Below are positions 1 through 14,200 of a DNA stretch of 64,000 nt, in pieces. The notes under the pieces are model-generated. The model was not told where the DNA came from and made no database searches. It was given only the letters and a program-made list of their open reading frames with translations. The stretch spans positions 460,501-524,500 of the forward strand of contig CALYLW010000037.1 in the NCBI GenBank assembly GCA_944989445.1. Reading direction: 5' to 3'. Position 1 is the stretch's first letter; each line of letters begins with the position of its first letter. The translations under genes and the position numbers were made by a program. The stretch comes from Ampullaceana balthica. Its lineage: Eukaryota > Mollusca > Gastropoda > Lymnaeidae.

Positions 1-73
1 GATGAGGCAGCGGGCCAGTTAAAATTGCTTCGCGGGTCTGTTTTGGCCCGCGGGCCGGTTTTAGACACCCCTG
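1..73. mobile_element. Right end of a hAT-type non-autonomous element, cut by the window edge
   Basis: The block is rich in GGCCCGCGGGCC-type words and finishes with TTTTAGACACCCCTG, a typical short hAT terminal inverted repeat (CAGGGGTGTCTAAA in the other orientation). The left end and its target duplication lie outside the window, so the element cannot be closed. Confidence 0.6.
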
Positions 74-573
74 TTTTAGGATAAGCTTATAGAATGGTTA
101 TTTTACGTATACAAAAGACTATCTTATTTATTTTACTTATTTTATCTGTAGTTTAGTAGTATTTTTTTGGACAAAAATATTCACAAAATCACATCTTAAA
201 AAAAAACAATAAAAACTACCACAAAACTTCGTGAAACGAGCGAAAGCACTAGCGGAAAGTAAACATCAACTTTTCCAGAAGTCGACTAAATCTTCTCTCA
301 CACTATGAAGAGTTTTTACTTTGTATGATTTCATTACTAAAGAGAGCGCTATCTAGGCGCGCTTTACCGCGCTTCAGGCCTAGATGCGAGGCGCACATTT
401 TAGGAATTTATTAGTTAAAAAATATAGAAATATTATTTATTTTTTAAAATCCGACATAAATTTTAAGATTTGGTTGTCACAACTGATACTGATTTCTTAT
501 CTCTAAATAACAACATAAAGAAGCTCTTATCTTATTTTTATAAAATAATAAGTACATTTTGTACATTAACCAG
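74..573. other. AT-rich intronic sequence upstream of the first visible sdk exon
   Basis: No open frame or RNA gene is visible. The stretch ends in a splice acceptor CAG at 571-573 and is read as the intron before the first sdk exon in this window. Confidence 0.55.
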
Positions 574-3230
574 GATCCCCTGAAGCTCCAATGAAGCCAG
601 AAATTACATTCAAGTCAAAAATCATTTATATAACATGGCAAAATAATGATCAGGGACTCTCATCAATAGTGGCATACAAAATACAGTTTAAGGAAGACGG
701 TAAGTTGATATGGTTAAAATTGTATGAAATTAAAAAGTTTTATTAATCCATGATTAAAAATTATAACGAAAGAGTTAGTGAATATAGCTTGTATTAAAGT
801 TTTCTTAAATAAAATTTTTTGTATGTAGGTGGACCAGATAAATGGAACTCTTTACTTGATGTCAACCATCCTGAACCATCTGCTCAGCTGGGTTTGAATG
901 ACCTAAAGCCAAGCCTGGGTTATTCTTTTAGAGTAAGGGCCATTAATTCATATGGTATTAGTCCACCAAGTCCACCATCTGAGTTGTATACAACACCAAG
1001 CTCAGGTAAATTTCATTAAAAAAAATTTTTTACTAAACAATTTTTAAAGTTTTTGTATCTCTTTTCTGTAACAGGCCTTTTAAAGATTTATGGTTTTTTT
1101 TCATAATTAAATTACCATATTTTATTTGCTAGATAATTCTCTTTTAAATATACCTATTCAAGCTTCTGTAGTGTTAGTATTAACATTTATTTTGTTTAAA
1201 TCTACACTTTTGGGCATTGGACACCTAAAGCCAAAAAAGCTTTCATAAATTATATCCCTTTCTGATTAAAATTTCTAGTAATGCTCAAGCAGGCTAGTCC
1301 ATTCCACACTCAGTGGTGGTTTCTGGTCATTGTTGCCTTGGCTGGAATTGTAGTTATACTCCTCATCATTACATTATTGTGTTTTGTAGAGCGCCGAAGG
1401 AAAAAAGGGAGTGAGTATATCAATTCTTTTAAAATATTTCCTGTTTTTCAAATAATAATTGATATAAGCAAAATTTAAAAAAATGATTGCAATTAGCAAT
1501 TACAAAAAAGGTATATTTTAGATTAAATATTTTTTTTTAAACACATTTTAATATTCAAATACAGTTAATGTAAAACAAAGAAGTTTTATTTTTCTAACAA
1601 TTTTTTAATATTTTAATAAGTGATGCTTTGTCTGTAAAAAATTATGATTTTTTAAAATGTAAGCATTAAACTACTTAATTATAATTTTTTAATATTTTTT
1701 TGAGTTAAACTTAAGCCACTTTAAAAATGACAAACATTTGTCTAAATATCTTTACTTATTTACTAGGGGAACTGAAGCGATCAACAACATCAACTACTGT
1801 TATGTCAACTACACCTGAACCAGAGGATGGTGGATTCCCATCTATGGAATTAAGACAGTCTCGAAGAAGTGTCAACAGAAATGGAAATAAAACACAAAAT
1901 AATACATTAACAAGGTCAGAACAGATTTTCCTGTTCAATCATTCAATCTAGTCAGTTTGATTTTTATTAAACAATTGTATGAAAATATATTTCTTAGAAT
2001 CAATGGTCTTGAAATAAATTATGTTGAATGCCATGAATTAGCATATTGTGATATTCAAGAATTTGAAACTAATGTTTAAATAGTTTGATATATTGAAGCT
2101 TCACTGAAGCCATAGGAAGAATATTTTACTTAGCAATTTAATGTTGTATTTTAGATGATGGATTTCCTTTGTGCATTATATAATAAAATCCTTTTTAATA
2201 GATCACCTCCTCGCCCAAGCCCTGCCAGTGTCATTTATTCTGAAGGCATTGGTCCTATAGCTGGTGCTTCAGGCATTTCTCACAGACGTCCAGGGTCTGA
2301 TGACAGTTCTGTCTTGTCAGAGAAGCCATCTAATTTAGGAGATTCTTCTGATGAAATGGTTAGAGAAACAAGAATACTTTATTACAAAATTTCTTTGTCC
2401 TTTTAATCATTTCTGTAAATGCATTTTTAACCTTTTTACTTCAAATTTATTACTGAACTGTGGACTTGTTTTTAGAATTTCAAATCTAGTAACACAAAAT
2501 GATAGGGGCTTGTGTGAAAGATGATTACATTACACACCCCTTGTCTTCTCTTATACTTTCTTTTTCTTACCTGTCCCACCTATCACACCTGTCCCCAAAT
2601 CTTGGTAAGAATTAGCTAGACTGTGTCTGCTAATTCTGCTAAAGAAGTCATAGCTCCTAAATTTTCTGCAGTTGCATTTTTCAAAGCCTCAAATAAGAAA
2701 GCAAAGAAATACTGTACAATTATTATGATACTTGGGATTTTTTTGACATTTTAATTTTATGTTTCGTGTATTTATGTTCCTTCTAATTTTTGTTTTAAAA
2801 AATTAAATAAAGTACAATGTACTATTTTTTTTGTTTGAATTTTTTAACTTGATTCATTTCTTTTATGTTTCATAATTTAAAATTTTTAAAAATCTTATTT
2901 CAGGGCAGTGACAGTGATGACAGCAGTATAGATTCTATTGCCAAGGCACCAGTTCCTGCTTCCCCACCACCCCCTGCCTTCAGCAGTCAGTACAGTCGTA
3001 GTACAAGTAACAATACTAGTAGTGGTGCTGGTGCTATATCAATCCAACTTAACAATAAGCCACCACAAAATCCTCCGTGGCGCTTTCAGAACCCTCCTAA
3101 TGCATACACTTACACTGACAGCGAGGCTGACAGCAGCCATTATGCATTTAGTTTGAACAATGGAAATATTGTAGTGAACAATGTTGCTGGTGCCCGATCC
3201 CCTCTCACTGGATTTTCATCATTTGTTTAA
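574..3230 (+). CDS. sdk: Sidekick cell-adhesion receptor, C-terminal exons (last FN3 domain, membrane span, cytoplasmic tail)
   Basis: Six coding exons join in phase: 574-699, 829-1005, 1279-1410, 1767-1914, 2202-2358 and 2904-3230 (stop 3228-3230). Together they give 354 residues. Exons 1-2 encode one fibronectin type III domain ending YSFRVRAINSYGISPPSPP. Exon 3 holds the single membrane helix, beginning WWFLVIVALAGIVVILL and followed by the basic stop-transfer ERRRKKG. The cytoplasmic tail carries SPPRPSP shortly after a DGGF patch and finishes SPLTGFSSFV. These landmarks match metazoan Sidekick, an immunoglobulin/FN3 homophilic adhesion receptor of synapses and cell vertices. Its C-terminal S-F-V is a class I PDZ ligand, known in vertebrates to bind MAGI scaffolds. 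The Ig domains and most FN3 domains must lie before the window. All junctions obey GT/AG and keep frame, so the copy looks intact. The small 65-120-residue open frames here are exons extended into introns. Confidence 0.9.
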
Positions 3231-5193
3231 CTAGGACTCTCATCAGCAACTGATTCTAGGATATGCATGGCTGCTATTAAATTGCTGACTCATCTCAAAA
3301 ACAAAGATTAAATTGGAGTAATAACGTTTTTCAATTATAGCTACGCATCCTGGAATCAAACAGAATCTTCACTGAATTTGGGGGTTTACTCGTAAACTGA
3401 ACATAGCAAATTTTGTAACATTCAAAACATCTCATTCCAACAGCAATCATTAAGTTGTTTTATACCAAAATATGTGAATAATAAAATTGCTCAACTGGAG
3501 GACAGTCCATTCAAAGGTGCAGCCATAATGTATTTTGTTACAGTTGTTTATCACCTAACCTACATTCCATCATCCTTTACCTCTCTGCGACCTTCAGTGC
3601 TTGTTCGTTGATGCTTTCTTGCCCTAGAGACATCATGCAGCCGGTATCTCATGCTTCTATCTGTGATCAGTATCTCAAAACCTTTAACATGTTTCAGTGT
3701 TAGCCTCAACTCCATTAACTTTATTATATTACTATGTATTATTATTTCTACTGCTGTGAATTGTAATACTGCCAGGACACTCAATATAAATAATACATTT
3801 CCTGGAAATTTACTTTGTACTTGTACACCAATGAATGAACATTTCCAAACCAATGAACTACTTAAAATATTTATTGTCATAAATGTAAATTTAACTTTTA
3901 AGCTGAAAGCTTTCTAAAAATGTGTAAGCATATGTGGTAAATTGTTTCTACTTGTAGAACAGCTCTGTACTATTACTGTAAAGAAATATTTTATCAAGGT
4001 TTATAAGCTGGTACATTTGAATTTATTTGTAATAAGAAAGCAAAAGTAATAAGTGAATAATTATGCCAGTGTTTAACTGACTTCTGAATATAAAAATAGA
4101 ATTTTATTATCTGGTAATATATTTAAAAACAAAAAAATTTGCCTTTTTACAAAAAATAATTTTTAAAAAGTGAATTAATAAAGATTAAATACAAAATTTA
4201 GTCTTCATATAAATTGTAAGCAGTTTCTAATATTTGGAACATATTTATATTATATTTAGGTATACATTCTTAGTATTCTCTTATTATTTTATCTTGAAAT
4301 GGAATGAACATCATTCATAATTTCTTTGGTCTAGGTTATTTTGTATCGTTAGAAAGCCTGATCATCTCCATTTGAATACTTCGATTATATTTTATTGAAA
4401 TGGCAGCGTGAATGACAATGTTTTCCAATTTTTACACGATCATATCCTGTAATTGAATCACTTGTTATAAATTTATTACATTAGCTTGTTTATCATGTTT
4501 TTTTTCCCTAAGTCTTTTGCTTTTTAAAAACTTTATAACTTAAAGAAAAGGTTTAACTTTGGAAACCGCGTGTTTTGACTCCAAAGAAATGATAATGATA
4601 TGGCTTTTTTTTTGGTTGTATTTATTCTCTTAATACGTAGGTCTAGCATATATTTATTGTCTGATTTATAGCAAAATTAATAAATATCTTGAGCTATGAT
4701 ATTATTTTGACATGACTAGATTAATTGGTTTTTAGCTGAAAAAATATATAACCTTGCAGACATTTATTTAACATTTAATTACAAATCCCCAATATTTGAA
4801 TATTTAAGTGTATTGTGAATTTTTTTTACAAATAATGTGCAGAATTGTTTTATTTATGGAGATTCATGCATTATGTTTAAACAAAAAACTGTAAATTTAA
4901 AGTGTACTATTTTTATGTAAATATGGTGCACATAATATTTGTGAATATCAATATATATAATGTTCATTTACTAATGGTTTCTACATCTTGTTAGAAATAA
5001 CAGGTTCTTAAAGAATCTCTGTATTTACCCTAATAAGACATATTGAGGTTCAAATTAAACTTCCTATGCAATACAGCTTGTATAATTAAAATTGTTCAAT
5101 GTGACTAAAATCACTGCTCTCTAATCAACTTTCAGGTAGAAATTATTTGTTAAAATTGTTATACTTTTAATGTCTGTGGTAAATTATTCAATA

Positions 5194-5440
5194 CTAGCGT
5201 ATCACCCGTCAAAAATGACGGAAGTTTTCAGCTGAAATCTATTTATTTTATTAAAAAATGCACTTTTTTTAGGGCGCCTATGGCGCCGACCTTTTTCAAA
5301 AGCCCAACTAACTTGTCCTTGTTTGATAAATACGAAATATTAAACTTTCTGACATGTACACAAAGTATTTTATAATAGGGCTTGTAGGGCGCCCCCTTTG
5401 TTTTTGGCTTTTATAATTAACCATCATCAAATCCTCTTTT
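5194..5440 (-). repeat. Helitron-like interspersed repeat, copy 1
   Basis: Read on the minus strand, the block ends in a perfect 6-bp stem hairpin (CCGTCA / TGACGG, 5206-5211 and 5216-5221). Eight bases later comes CTAG and then T. That arrangement fits the Helitron 3' end rule: hairpin, CTRR, insertion before T. Internal words such as AAAGCCCAACTAACTTGTCC and a GGCGCC-rich motif recur at 50.4 kb and 59.4 kb. No coding capacity is present. Confidence 0.5.
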
Positions 5441-8400
5441 TACATTGATCCCTTTTCCAAAATTAAAATATGAGCGAAAACAATGACGTCATATAATATT
5501 TTTTGTACAGCTCATCTATAATTTGCACACCTTTTGATGCATTGGTGCAGTAATTTGGTTTTCCCTGCTTTCTAAAATTAGTAGCGTCAGGACTGACAGA
5601 CACTACTTGCGTGACAATTGCAAATTATATTGTTTAATAACAGTAGTTAAAAATGTAAATTTACATAAAGCTGTAAAGATATTAATCCTGTCATCTGAAC
5701 CTGAAAACTATTTTAAATTGTAATTTTTTGGATGATATATCCCTCATTGGTATATTTTGTATTTTAGCACATTGTGTTCTCATTTAAAAATAATTTTTTT
5801 AGTACACTGATAAATATATACGGTTATAGGTATGTTGTATTTATGTGTTTTGCCAAGCAGTAAGTAAAGCTTAATCACTCTGTTTAGATGGACACCTACA
5901 TTTTAGCACTATTTGGTAACTAGGAACATTAAAACTGCATACATTAGTAGGAGTAAAGAATGATAAGGGCTGGTGTTAAATGTTTGAGAATGCAGATATA
6001 TTTTTCTGGTGCTGTAATCCATTATAAAATTACCTTTGCAGATAGTATGTCATCTTATCACTTAAATATATGTGAGGATTTTATTTTGTGTTCTTTTCTA
6101 TAAAAGAATGATTCCAATGAATGTTTTAAATATCGGTACAATGTATGTGGTTTATGTTGGCAACTGTAATGTGTAGCTGCAAAGGGAACAACAGTTTCTT
6201 CTTGGATAGGTCTAAATTAGAAGTTATGATCACATTTTCAGCCATTTTTAAATAAGATTTAATGACTGTTTGTAACGTACAGAACTAAAGTGCTGAAAAC
6301 TTAAGCCTTACCAGTACCCCTTGTGTTCATTGCCTTATTCAGTAGCCAAATACTGAAGTTATGCAGGTAAACACAATTTCCATTGCATATACTTCCTGCT
6401 ATTTTTTTAAAGCCATTTTTAATTACTAAATTGTTTAATTAATGGTCTAAGATTTTTTAAACCTCACTCTTTACTTCTCCAAACGTTTCATGACATTGTT
6501 GTATTATTATTCAAGTAATTGTTTCACCCTTTTAAATTTAATAAAAGAATTGTGCTTAATGAATTCTGCATAACCATTACCATATATGCAGGTTCAAGGA
6601 TCAACTTATTTTTAAATAATCTCCATTAGTTTTGTCATATAGAAAGCTTGAAACTAGTTGAGCCCACTCATAAGCCAAATCACACCATAAAATAAATGGG
6701 AGTTCAATTTCAATACTAGAGTAAATCTTAACTTTAAAAAAAATTGTTTCAACAGTAAAAAATTAATCAACACTGAATAGAACCCCTGCTATCAATTTTT
6801 TTTTAAATGTATTATTTAATATATTCTTTAAGCAAAGCCAAATCACAAATCTTGTGACCAACATCCTACATGGGCACACTGCTCTATGTAAACTTCAATA
6901 AATCACATTTTTAGTGTTCTTCTGATCTGGAATTAATGTATATATTTGGAGAAAAGTATTTAAAAAATCTCTTAAAGACCCACTCACAAGCTGACACCCT
7001 AATTATTCCCCTGAATATTTAAGGGTGGCTGATTGAGAGCTTAGAGTTAGAAGCTTTGTCTTTGAAACGAACAAAATATGGGTGAGGCAGCAATCAGGCT
7101 TATAGATAAATGTTATTCAAACATGGTATTATGGGCCTGACATAGAGGTCCATACACACCCTGTTTCAATAACATATTTATTTTTCTTTGAAACTATCCA
7201 CGACTTTAATTATTATTTTTTTAACTGTAGAATAGTTCTACATCTTTTTAGTATTATATTTGCAGAGCAATTTAAAAAACTATACATTTTTTTTTCACTT
7301 TGAAAAAAGGGAAAGTTCTAAATTTATAGCCCTATATAACTTGAAAAAGATGTTCTGACTGTAGTGAAATAATTTTTCTTTTACTAATACTAATACAGGA
7401 CTATTTAAAAAACAAATAGAGAGCAGTAGCCACACCCCCCCCCCTCCCGAATCCTTTTTTTTGGCCAGAGAGTGGGGTCTCTTTTCTGTTACTTAGGTTA
7501 AATTAAAAAAAATAATTTGTTAAACGTGTGTCTTGAGTATGTAAGAATAATCTGTACATATATAATATGCATGCTTTTATCTATAATGAAATGTCTCATG
7601 TTAAGTTTTCCAAATGTACATTTGTGAATAAACTTTAAAATCCACAACTGTAAATAAATTGAATAATTTAATTTTAATTATTATATGAGTGTAGACACAG
7701 ATGTAAAAATTCCAGCAGTTTCAAAAATCTCTCTCCCCACTCTAATCCCTTCAGGAAATTTCATAACATGATAAGTGTGAACCTTGAACTTGAAACATGT
7801 TTGGAGGTGCCTATATCTTGGCAATATGCATTTAAACATGAGGACGGTTTTCTGGTTGTCTCGATCTTAGATTCTACTTTTAAAAATGTATAGATAGAAG
7901 TTTGGGTGTGCTTAAAACATATTGGTGCTGAAAATAATTATTTTAGTAATGATCAACATATTTATTTTTATACACGGGTTAATTTTTAAAGCTATCCCAG
8001 TTTATTTATAAATTCTATTATTTATTCAAGGTTTCAGATAAAACCTGTAAATGTAGATGCTTTTTAAATTTCATTATACAGATTGGTTCAGCTTTATTAC
8101 CGAGAGAGAAAAAAAAAGAAAAAAACCAATACAAGACTCTTCTTCTTTTCTTTATTTTTGAAAACCATGTTATTTTTTTTTCTTCATAAATTAAGATAAA
8201 TAAGAAATACATGCTATAAGAATAAGTATATAACTAAATGTACCAATGTCTCATTATTAAAAGAATGGCTTTTTAATCTGTACATTTGATAATTATGTGC
8301 TGAAAATAATTGTGAATTTTCCAGCAATACTTTATAATTTTGTAATTATTTATATACAATTTGAAAATAAATAATTGCCTGACAAAGTTTCTGTTATTGA

Positions 8401-9894
8401 AAAGCAGAGGTTAGCAACAATTTTACACTCAAGGTGTATCATAGCCTTTTCTGGGTTTCTGTGGCACACCACATGTACAAATATGCATAAATAAACCAAT
8501 GAACATTCATAATGCAGCCTAATGCATTGCAGACTTTACCAGTTTAGTGTATTAGGCAAAAAAGTTTTATCATATTTACACATATTTACAGTTATACTCT
8601 GTGCTTTTAAGATGTTCCTCCATTTGGAAGAATTTTAAGAAACACATCAAATATTATTTGTGGCTGGCCAGTTTGCTGCATCACATTGTATGCAAAGTTC
8701 AGACCTATAGAACCAGTTTTGTTTAGCCTCTTTACATTTTTACATCAATATTATGTATTTACCAACTTTCATTGAAAGCGCCAGGGTTGTCTAAAGGCAG
8801 GGTTCTACAAATATTATTTTGCAAATTCATTGAAAAAAAATTGAATATGAATTACAGAATTTCACACATGGTCCAGTTTTTATTTTGCCTAGCTGTATGT
8901 AAACTAAAACCAGTCAGTCAGCTCATGTAAACAAATCACACTAAACAGGATATTACACAGCTGTAACATAATCCTCACTCACAAATAGTAATAGTTATTT
9001 CATTTTCATGAAAACGTCTGAAATGTTTAGTTCACAAAACCTTATAACAGGCTTCATTTAAATGCCATAAAACACCCTAGCAGCCCTTTAACTTAAAACA
9101 TCATTGACTTAAAGGATGACAACTTAAATGCTATATTTTGAATGCAATAAACTAAAATACTCAGTAAAGAATGTTTTATCAATGAAATACACTATTTTGA
9201 TTCATTACTTCACAATTTTATCAGGCTCAATTCCTGTATTGGAATTTTTGCCCACTCCCCAAAGATCCATTGCAGACCGGCCAAAAAAATATTCTGTGGT
9301 GTGCCTCTGGTTTAAGATCTACATTCTAATTCACAAACCTTTTTCAGTAAAAAATAAAGTTATGCTATTATCTTTTGAAGAGTCAACAAAACATGAGAGA
9401 AACAGTACTAGTACTAGAAATATTTATGTAGAGATATATAGGCCAACAGAGCAGAATGTCCATATTATTTACTTACACAATATATATGTGCACAGACTGC
9501 TAAGAGTTTGGTTTTTTGTTATCTTTATGCAGTTGCCAACAACTCTTCAAAAACCGAAGGTTAGCATTGCAATTGAAATAAAGTTACAAGCAAGTTGGAA
9601 AGAGTATCAACTTTCATGCTTGGTCTGGTTTCATTGTAATTTTTTTTAGAATTTCTTTGACCAGCATAAAAAAGATCAGAATTGGCTAGAGACACATAGC
9701 CTTCAATAAGAAAGATGTTAAATAAAACATTATAACTGAAGTGCCAGATTCCTTAGCGAAGAAATTAGACATGGATGTTCTAGATTCACTGCTTTTAACT
9801 ACAGTTAGATGGTTTTAATAAAATATAAATTTTAAAAAAAAACAACAGATTGCAGAATGCATTTATTTCACCATGGAGTGATGGCCAAATAAAT

Positions 9895-9942
9895 GAGTGT
9901 TTGTCAGAATGAGTGTTTGTCAGAATGAGTGTTTGTCAGAAT
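9895..9942. repeat. 16-bp tandem repeat, three exact copies
   Basis: GAGTGTTTGTCAGAAT is repeated three times head to tail without a mismatch. Confidence 0.9.
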
Positions 9943-11252
9943 GTTCCTTTAGAAAATGTTTTTAAATACAAAATTTCTTTTTTGTTTGGAGGAGTGTCAC
10001 CCTCAACCTCAGTCATTGTAGAAAGTTTATCAAAAGCTCTCATTACAAATGTAACTATTTAATTTTTTTAAAGTTTTAACCCAAAAAAATGCACAATACA
10101 ACTAACTTATTTTTAGCCTAATAAATGAATGAATTATGATCAGATCAATTGATGATTTTAGAAGTGTGTAGTTCGCTTTGATAACAGAAGTGTAGAAAAA
10201 AACAAAGAAATTCACCACTTCCTGTCAAACTCGATTTTTATTTGTGTTTAATAAATTTATTTTTGTCGCTTTCAGAGTCCTATAAATTCTGACAAAATTA
10301 GAAGGGTTGGCAGGTCTGCTATAGGTTTGAAATTTTAAACACATTGATATTTTTGGTGACAATAGATTTCAGATAAAAAAGATAATGGAAAAAATGGTTA
10401 AATCCAAAAGAAAAGTTGAATCTGATTGCATACTATCCAATAGATAGACTCGCCTTAACTGAATAAAGAAAAGTTTAAAATGAGTAATGATATCATCCCC
10501 TCTACCAGCACTTCCCTCTATCAGTCACCCTGTTACTGCCTGCCAGGATTATTTTGGGGGCTAGATAAAATGAAATTTTTTCCTTCTGCAAGACAGTCTG
10601 GTCTTTGTCTAATGAGTAAAGTGATTGCCCTCTAGTTGAATGTAAATGATGGTTCAAATCAAATTGAAAACACATTTAGCATATTAAAAAAAAATTATAT
10701 AGTTATTTATATATTCACTTTGACAGGGATGGTATACATGTACTTATATATCTTTTAATATTATTAATACATGTAATACCAATCCATACCAACTCTTTCA
10801 AGTTTCAAATCAAAACTGACAAAATAAGTGTAGATGCAGAAATTTCAATTTGTTAGTTACTCATATTAGAATCTCTGTGGCCAAGCCCTTAGAGGCACTG
10901 CCTTTATTGAATGGTAAAGACAATCTTTTTTTTTATTTAAAAAAAAACTTGTTAGACATACAAATGTATTTAAAGGTATCTTTAACAATGAATTCTGAAG
11001 TTTGATAAATTATCAATTTTGAAGAACATTCTTCACCTATGAAATTTTTCCAGTTTTTATTTTAAAAAATAACTAATTAATCACATTATTGAAAAAAGGC
11101 AAAACAATTATCTTGAAAAGGGCTAAATGAAAATTTAAGACAATTATATTAATAACAAATAATCTGCATTATTCCTCAGTTCAAGTACAAAGGAACAGCT
11201 TATGTGCTGGTGAAACATAATTATTAAAATAACTTAAATCTCCCTGATCCCA

Positions 11253-14200
11253 TTAGCTGTCTTCTGATTGACTAAAGGTTGTTAAAAGTTGTCTGAAATC
11301 ATTCATCCACTGATTAGCCAGCATCAGGTTTTTATGCGGGTTATCTTTAGTCATAGCTTGCAACTCGCCACGCAATCTGTAAACACCAATTAGGTTTTAA
11401 AATATTAATATTAATGCAGGTGCATTAGCGAGGGACACAATAAATTTCTTTATACTCATTAATTTTTTTTTGGTGTAGAGATTTTTTTTTAAGGGTGAAA
11501 CTTTCTAGAAATGATCTTTCTTCCCCTTCTAAATTATTACACATAATATTTCTCTGGTGCATTCGCTAAGGCACAAGAACTAGGCTTGTGTTGTGGATTG
11601 TTATCACCAGAGGCACTGACAATTTGCATTGGTTTTTTTCTTGTAATGCTAATCTTGATCATCACTTGGAAATTGATTTACATGCTATTATGTATTTCAA
11701 AGTTCAAACTTCATCAAAAGAAAAGTGTGTACAAGTGAACATAACCACTTAGACAATAAGCGTGTACAAGTGAACATAACCACCTAGACCAGGGGCCTCC
11801 AAACTACGGCCCGTGAGCCAGATGCGCCCACGAGGCCCTCTCATCCGGCCCCTGGAGACCTTTTAATCTCCAAAAAAGATACTATTTTTACCTATAGTTT
11901 ACCACAAAACTTTGTGTAGTTGGCCCCCAAACTGCTGTTTGACAGTTAATGTGGCCCTCCGGCAGAAAAGTTTGGAGACCCCTGACCTAGACAATAAGCG
12001 TGTACAAGTGAACATAACCACCTAGACCAGGGGTGGCCAACAGACCTGTACTGAGAGCCATTTAAAAAATTTTAAAAAATTGTTGAGAGCCGCATTGAAG
12101 CAATATGGTTTACGAGTCCAATCGCAATGAAAAATTGCTTTAGCGATGTATTTTAAAAAAAGATTATTTATTCATTTATTGGAATATAATGATTTAAACA
12201 TTTCAGTTGTTTACACCCTAACCATATGTTAAAGAAATTTTGGCTACATAAATAATAATTAACTAATATTTAAATATGTTACATTTATGAATAGAAACAC
12301 ACTACATCTAAACTCATAATTATAGTTAACATTAATTGTTATGATTCTGCAGAGAAGCCTTTGAACTAACAAGTTTCTCTAGATCTGGTTGGTATCAAGT
12401 AGTTGTGGTGCGAAGAAATTCTGCCAGATGCTGATTACTAGTTACTTCTCGATGCTTTGCTTTATGAACTTTATTTTGGAGCACAAAGATTCATTAAATT
12501 TTGTGTTATCAGTCGCCAAAGTCTGGAATTATTTGGATCTATTATAGAAATTACTCCTCAATATTCTTCTATAATAAAGCCCCCATCAGCACAAAGTTGT
12601 ATAGCATGAGCAATATTCCGAGACCCGCTATTGTTACTCGAGTACCAATAGACACTTCCTTTCTTAATTGCAGTGGATACTGCAATGGAAACTCCTTATG
12701 ACCTTTTGATAGTGTCACTTCAAGATTTGTAATTTGCTAGCGGCGTTTGACAGATCAAGCTAATGATCTTTTTTAATTAATGCAAACTCTTCTTTTTTTT
12801 TCTTTATAGTTTATTTTCCTGCAACTTATTCCCATATCTAATGTAATGGTCAATACTTCAAAATGCGGATTTTACCAAAACCTGAAACAAAAATTTAATA
12901 GTTCACATCACCAACCAACCAGAAACCAATCTCTTTCTTCAACTTTTAAAATTTAAATCGAACCTAATTTTTTAAATCCCTTGTTTCGGTCCATTTTTTA
13001 AAAAACTTTCATTTTTAAAAAATAAATATTTCAAAGTTCAAAAATTCCTAAATTGTTCGGGAGCCGCATTCTAAAAATTCTAAACACAGAAGAGCCGCAC
13101 GCGGCTCGCAGTTTGGCCACCGTTGACCTAGACAATAAGCGTGTACAAGTGAACATAGCCACTTAGACAATAAGAACCTGTTGAAACTATAATAAAATCT
13201 TTAGTACATGGAATTTGAAAGTTGTAAGGATGGTACTGAATGAAATAATTTACTTTGGAAAAGACAAGCTAAATAAAAGTTTGAAACTAATGATAACAGA
13301 GATGCATTTCTGCAATACAGCATTCCTTAGACTGAAAATTCTAGTGTTATTTATTCTATATTGGCCATTTCTGAAATTGCTTTTTTTTTAAAACCTTTCA
13401 ATGAATATATTTTCAGACAGTAAAATCACACACATTTTCCACCATTCTAAAGGTTAAGTATTTGTTGCACCTTGTCATATGTATTGTGTCAGGACCTTGG
13501 TGTTTAAGTATCTGAAATGCCAGTCTTAAGTATTTTTACTTGCCCAGTTTTAAAGCCTGTCATGTTTACAGGCTTAAATATCGAAGCCATTATTTACAAG
13601 CAAGATTTTTTTATTTATTAAAACATATTACTTACTTTCGCTTTTGCTTTTCTAGTTCTGTCAAGTCTGTCAACAAATTCTTGTTTATAAATTTTTTCTG
13701 GAAAGAAAAAACATAAAGGAAATGAAAAAAAAAGTAAAAAAGACTATCTTATTTAACTATTACAGATACTTCTATACGGACTATTAATCTTGAAATTCTT
13801 TGTTTGAACAAGGTGAGAGGATGGAAAGCAAGGGAAAAAAATGTGTATAATTTCAAAAAAAAAGTTTTTAATGCTTACGTTCATATTCTATATTAGAAGC
13901 TATACATTGATTATGAAAGAATCTAATCAAATCCATTTTTTAAATTCAACTTTACTAGAGCAAAAAATAAATGCTGGACTAGAGCAAAAAAATCTGTTCT
14001 ACTTCTGGAATTATTTTTTAATTTTCATGTTAGTTGTGTTGCTATCTTCCGTATCCTGTGGGATGGCTGTATAAAGACTTTTCTTCAACTCATTACTAAC
14101 CAATTTTTAATCTAAGTAGTTAGGTGAGGACTAAATGTTCACATAAATCCTTTTCCAGTGCTCAGCAGACTCACCTTCTTTACATCTCTTTCTAAAGCTT

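Larger units (their letters stand above)
3231..11252. other. Convergent 3' regions of sdk and the CENP-U-like gene; no other gene seen
   Basis: Some 8 kb of AT-rich sequence lies between the two stop codons. Several AATAAA signals occur on the plus strand, for example at 7627-7632, so the sdk 3'UTR could be several kilobases long, but the cleavage site cannot be chosen from sequence alone. One Helitron-like repeat and one 16-bp tandem repeat are embedded and listed separately. Open frames such as 9128-9649 have AT-rich filler composition and no recognisable domain. Confidence 0.5.
11727..13174. repeat. 35-bp tandem repeat (four units) split by two hAT insertions
   Basis: The unit contains GTGTACAAGTGAACATAACC and ACAATAAGC. 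Units begin at 11727, 11762, 12000 and 13141. The spacing is 35 bp, then 238 bp and 1,141 bp. Both larger spacings are exactly one 35-bp unit plus an inserted hAT and its 8-bp duplication. Confidence 0.85.

Noticed and set aside
9128..9649. 173-codon open frame between sdk and CENP-U
   Set aside because: AT-rich composition like its surroundings, with no domain, splice context or repeat content supporting coding. It lies in the shared 3' region.
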